The notes beneath the pieces were generated by a model. It was not told the DNA's origin. It searched no databases and saw only the letters and a program-made list of their open reading frames with translations. A stretch of DNA of 64,000 nt from Sphingomonas sinipercae (GTDB taxonomy: Bacteria > Pseudomonadota > Alphaproteobacteria > Sphingomonadales > Sphingomonadaceae): assembly GCF_011302055.1 (NCBI RefSeq), contig NZ_CP049871.1, positions 1,818,501 through 1,882,500 of the forward strand, written 5' to 3'. Within the stretch, counting starts at the first letter, position 1, and each line of letters opens with the position of its first letter. Shown piece by piece: positions 63,174 through 64,000 of the stretch. A program made the position numbers and the translations under genes.

Positions 63174-64000
63174 GCTGCTGCTTTCTTGCGCAGCGCGGCC
63201 TTCGAGCCGAGCCACAGGGTCACGGTCAGCTCGCCGCCTTCCAAATGCTGGACTTGGTCCAGCGTCAGGCCGGCGGCGTCGAACCAGCCGGCCATCACAT
63301 CGTCGGCAAAGCCGAGCCGGAGATGAGCGTCGCGGAGGCGAAGCTCCTCCTGCTGGTGGGCTGCAAAATCCACGATCAGCAAGGTCCCGCCGGGCGCGAG
63401 CACCCGCGCTGCCTCCTCGATCGCGACCGCCGGGGCGTGCGCATAATGAAGAACCTGGTGGATGATGATGCTGTCGGCGCTCCCATCAACGAGCGGCAAG
63501 GCGTACATGTCGCCCTGGCGAAGGCTGGAGGCGACGCCCGCGCTATCCAGCTTGGCGCGGGCCAGCCGGAGCATTTCCGAAGAGCGGTCGATGCCGATTG
63601 CCTGCTCGGCCCGCGGCCCGAACAATTCGATCATCCGGCCGGTGCCGGTGCCGATGTCGACCAGTCGGCCGAGACGGCGATCGGCCAGCGCGCCGTCGAT
63701 CGCCCGCTCGACCTCTGTCTCCGCAACATGCAGTGAGCGGATCGAATCCCACACTTCGGCATGGGCGGCGAAATAGCGCTCGGCGGCTTCGGCGCGTTCG
63801 GCGCGGATGGCGTCGAGGTGCAACGAGTCAGCATCGAACACCCGCCTGGTCGCCGGGTCGTTCCAGGCGTCGATAAGCGCCAGCAGTGGGTCGGTGCGCT
63901 TCGGATCGGCGATCGCCAGGAACACCCAGCTGCCTTCCTTGCGCCGGTCGACGACGCCGGCATCGGCAAGAATCCGCACATGGCGGGACACCCGGGGCTG
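63170..64000 (-). CDS. ArsR-type regulator fused to a SAM-dependent methyltransferase, 5' end beyond window
   Basis: At least 276 residues, running off the right edge. In the visible part the end of a winged helix (PRVSRHVRILADAGVVDRRKEGSWVFLAI) is joined through a helical linker to a Rossmann methyltransferase domain: motif I LVDIGTGTGRMIELFG, IGIDRSSEML, and IIIHQVLHYAHAP near motif IV. Such ArsR-methyltransferase fusions precede metF-metH in many alphaproteobacteria and are thought to sense the methyl cycle (SAM/SAH). Being first in the operon it may autoregulate it. The promoter is outside the window. Confidence 0.88.
   Translation of the reverse strand, partial: QPRVSRHVRILADAGVVDRRKEGSWVFLAIADPKRTDPLLALIDAWNDPATRRVFDADSLHLDAIRAERAEAAERYFAAHAEVWDSIRSLHVAETEVERAIDGALADRRLGRLVDIGTGTGRMIELFGPRAEQAIGIDRSSEMLRLARAKLDSAGVASSLRQGDMYALPLVDGSADSIIIHQVLHYAHAPAVAIEEAARVLAPGGTLLIVDFAAHQQEELRLRDAHLRLGFADDVMAGWFDAAGLTLDQVQHLEGGELTVTLWLGSKAALRKKAAA

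Overview
The window is GC-rich chromosomal DNA of an alphaproteobacterium, most likely a member of the Sphingomonadales. The reasons are the gene neighbourhoods (rne divergent from amidase–PBP1A–prfB; a regulator/methyltransferase followed by metF and a two-gene metH), the protein family mix (DUF6766, DUF5985, an ABC permease–aminopeptidase fusion, Bpt-type transferase) and short REP-like inverted repeats of a kind I associate with sphingomonads. The taxonomic call is an inference from gene content; no 16S gene is present. I see no prophage, transposase, integrase or CRISPR array. Coding density is very high and many neighbours overlap by 4 bp.

Layout. 1-2.7 kb: a partial M16 zinc peptidase, a small glutaredoxin and an outer-membrane barrel protein. 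2.7-13.6 kb: the transcription/translation core. rplJ-rplL runs rightward behind an L10-type leader. rpoB-rpoC runs leftward toward it. Between them lie a DOPA-dioxygenase-like gene and two tandem entericidin lipoprotein genes with a probable EcfG promoter, ending in a two-way terminator. 13.6-23.8 kb: thyA, a JAB-domain protein, a lipoprotein methyltransferase, prfB, PBP1A, an N-acetylmuramoyl-L-alanine amidase, then rightward a stress-type membrane protein with a perfect EcfG-type promoter and rne behind a long leader. 23.8-28.9 kb: M48 peptidase/TPR protein, DsbA-like oxidoreductase, two secreted proteins, an rlmE interrupted by a one-base frameshift, a Ppx/GppA phosphatase and tRNA-Gln(CTG).

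28.9-45.5 kb: an ABC ATPase with a 1198-residue permease–M1 peptidase fusion, UDP-glucuronate decarboxylase, a receiver-only regulator, a SleB-type hydrolase, a two-component system, a secreted HEXXH protein, an EVE protein, a diiron HDO protein coupled to a methyltransferase, an SLC13 permease, and small membrane proteins (DUF202, two DUF5985). 45.5-58.5 kb: typA, a MarR regulator divergent from an MFS exporter, cytochrome b561, a beta-oxidation fusion protein with an SDR, Bpt, threonine ammonia-lyase, an amidohydrolase and a DsbD-like protein. 58.5-64 kb: a methionine/folate methyl-cycle operon transcribed leftward (regulator-methyltransferase, metF, metH N-half, metH C-half).

Most of the window is housekeeping. 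The best candidates for something little described are the secreted HEXXH protein (38.3 kb), the HDO–methyltransferase pair (40-41.8 kb), the ABC–M1 fusion system (29-33.5 kb) and the HTH–DUF5985–DUF5985 cluster (44.6-45.5 kb). None amounts to a clearly new system on sequence alone.
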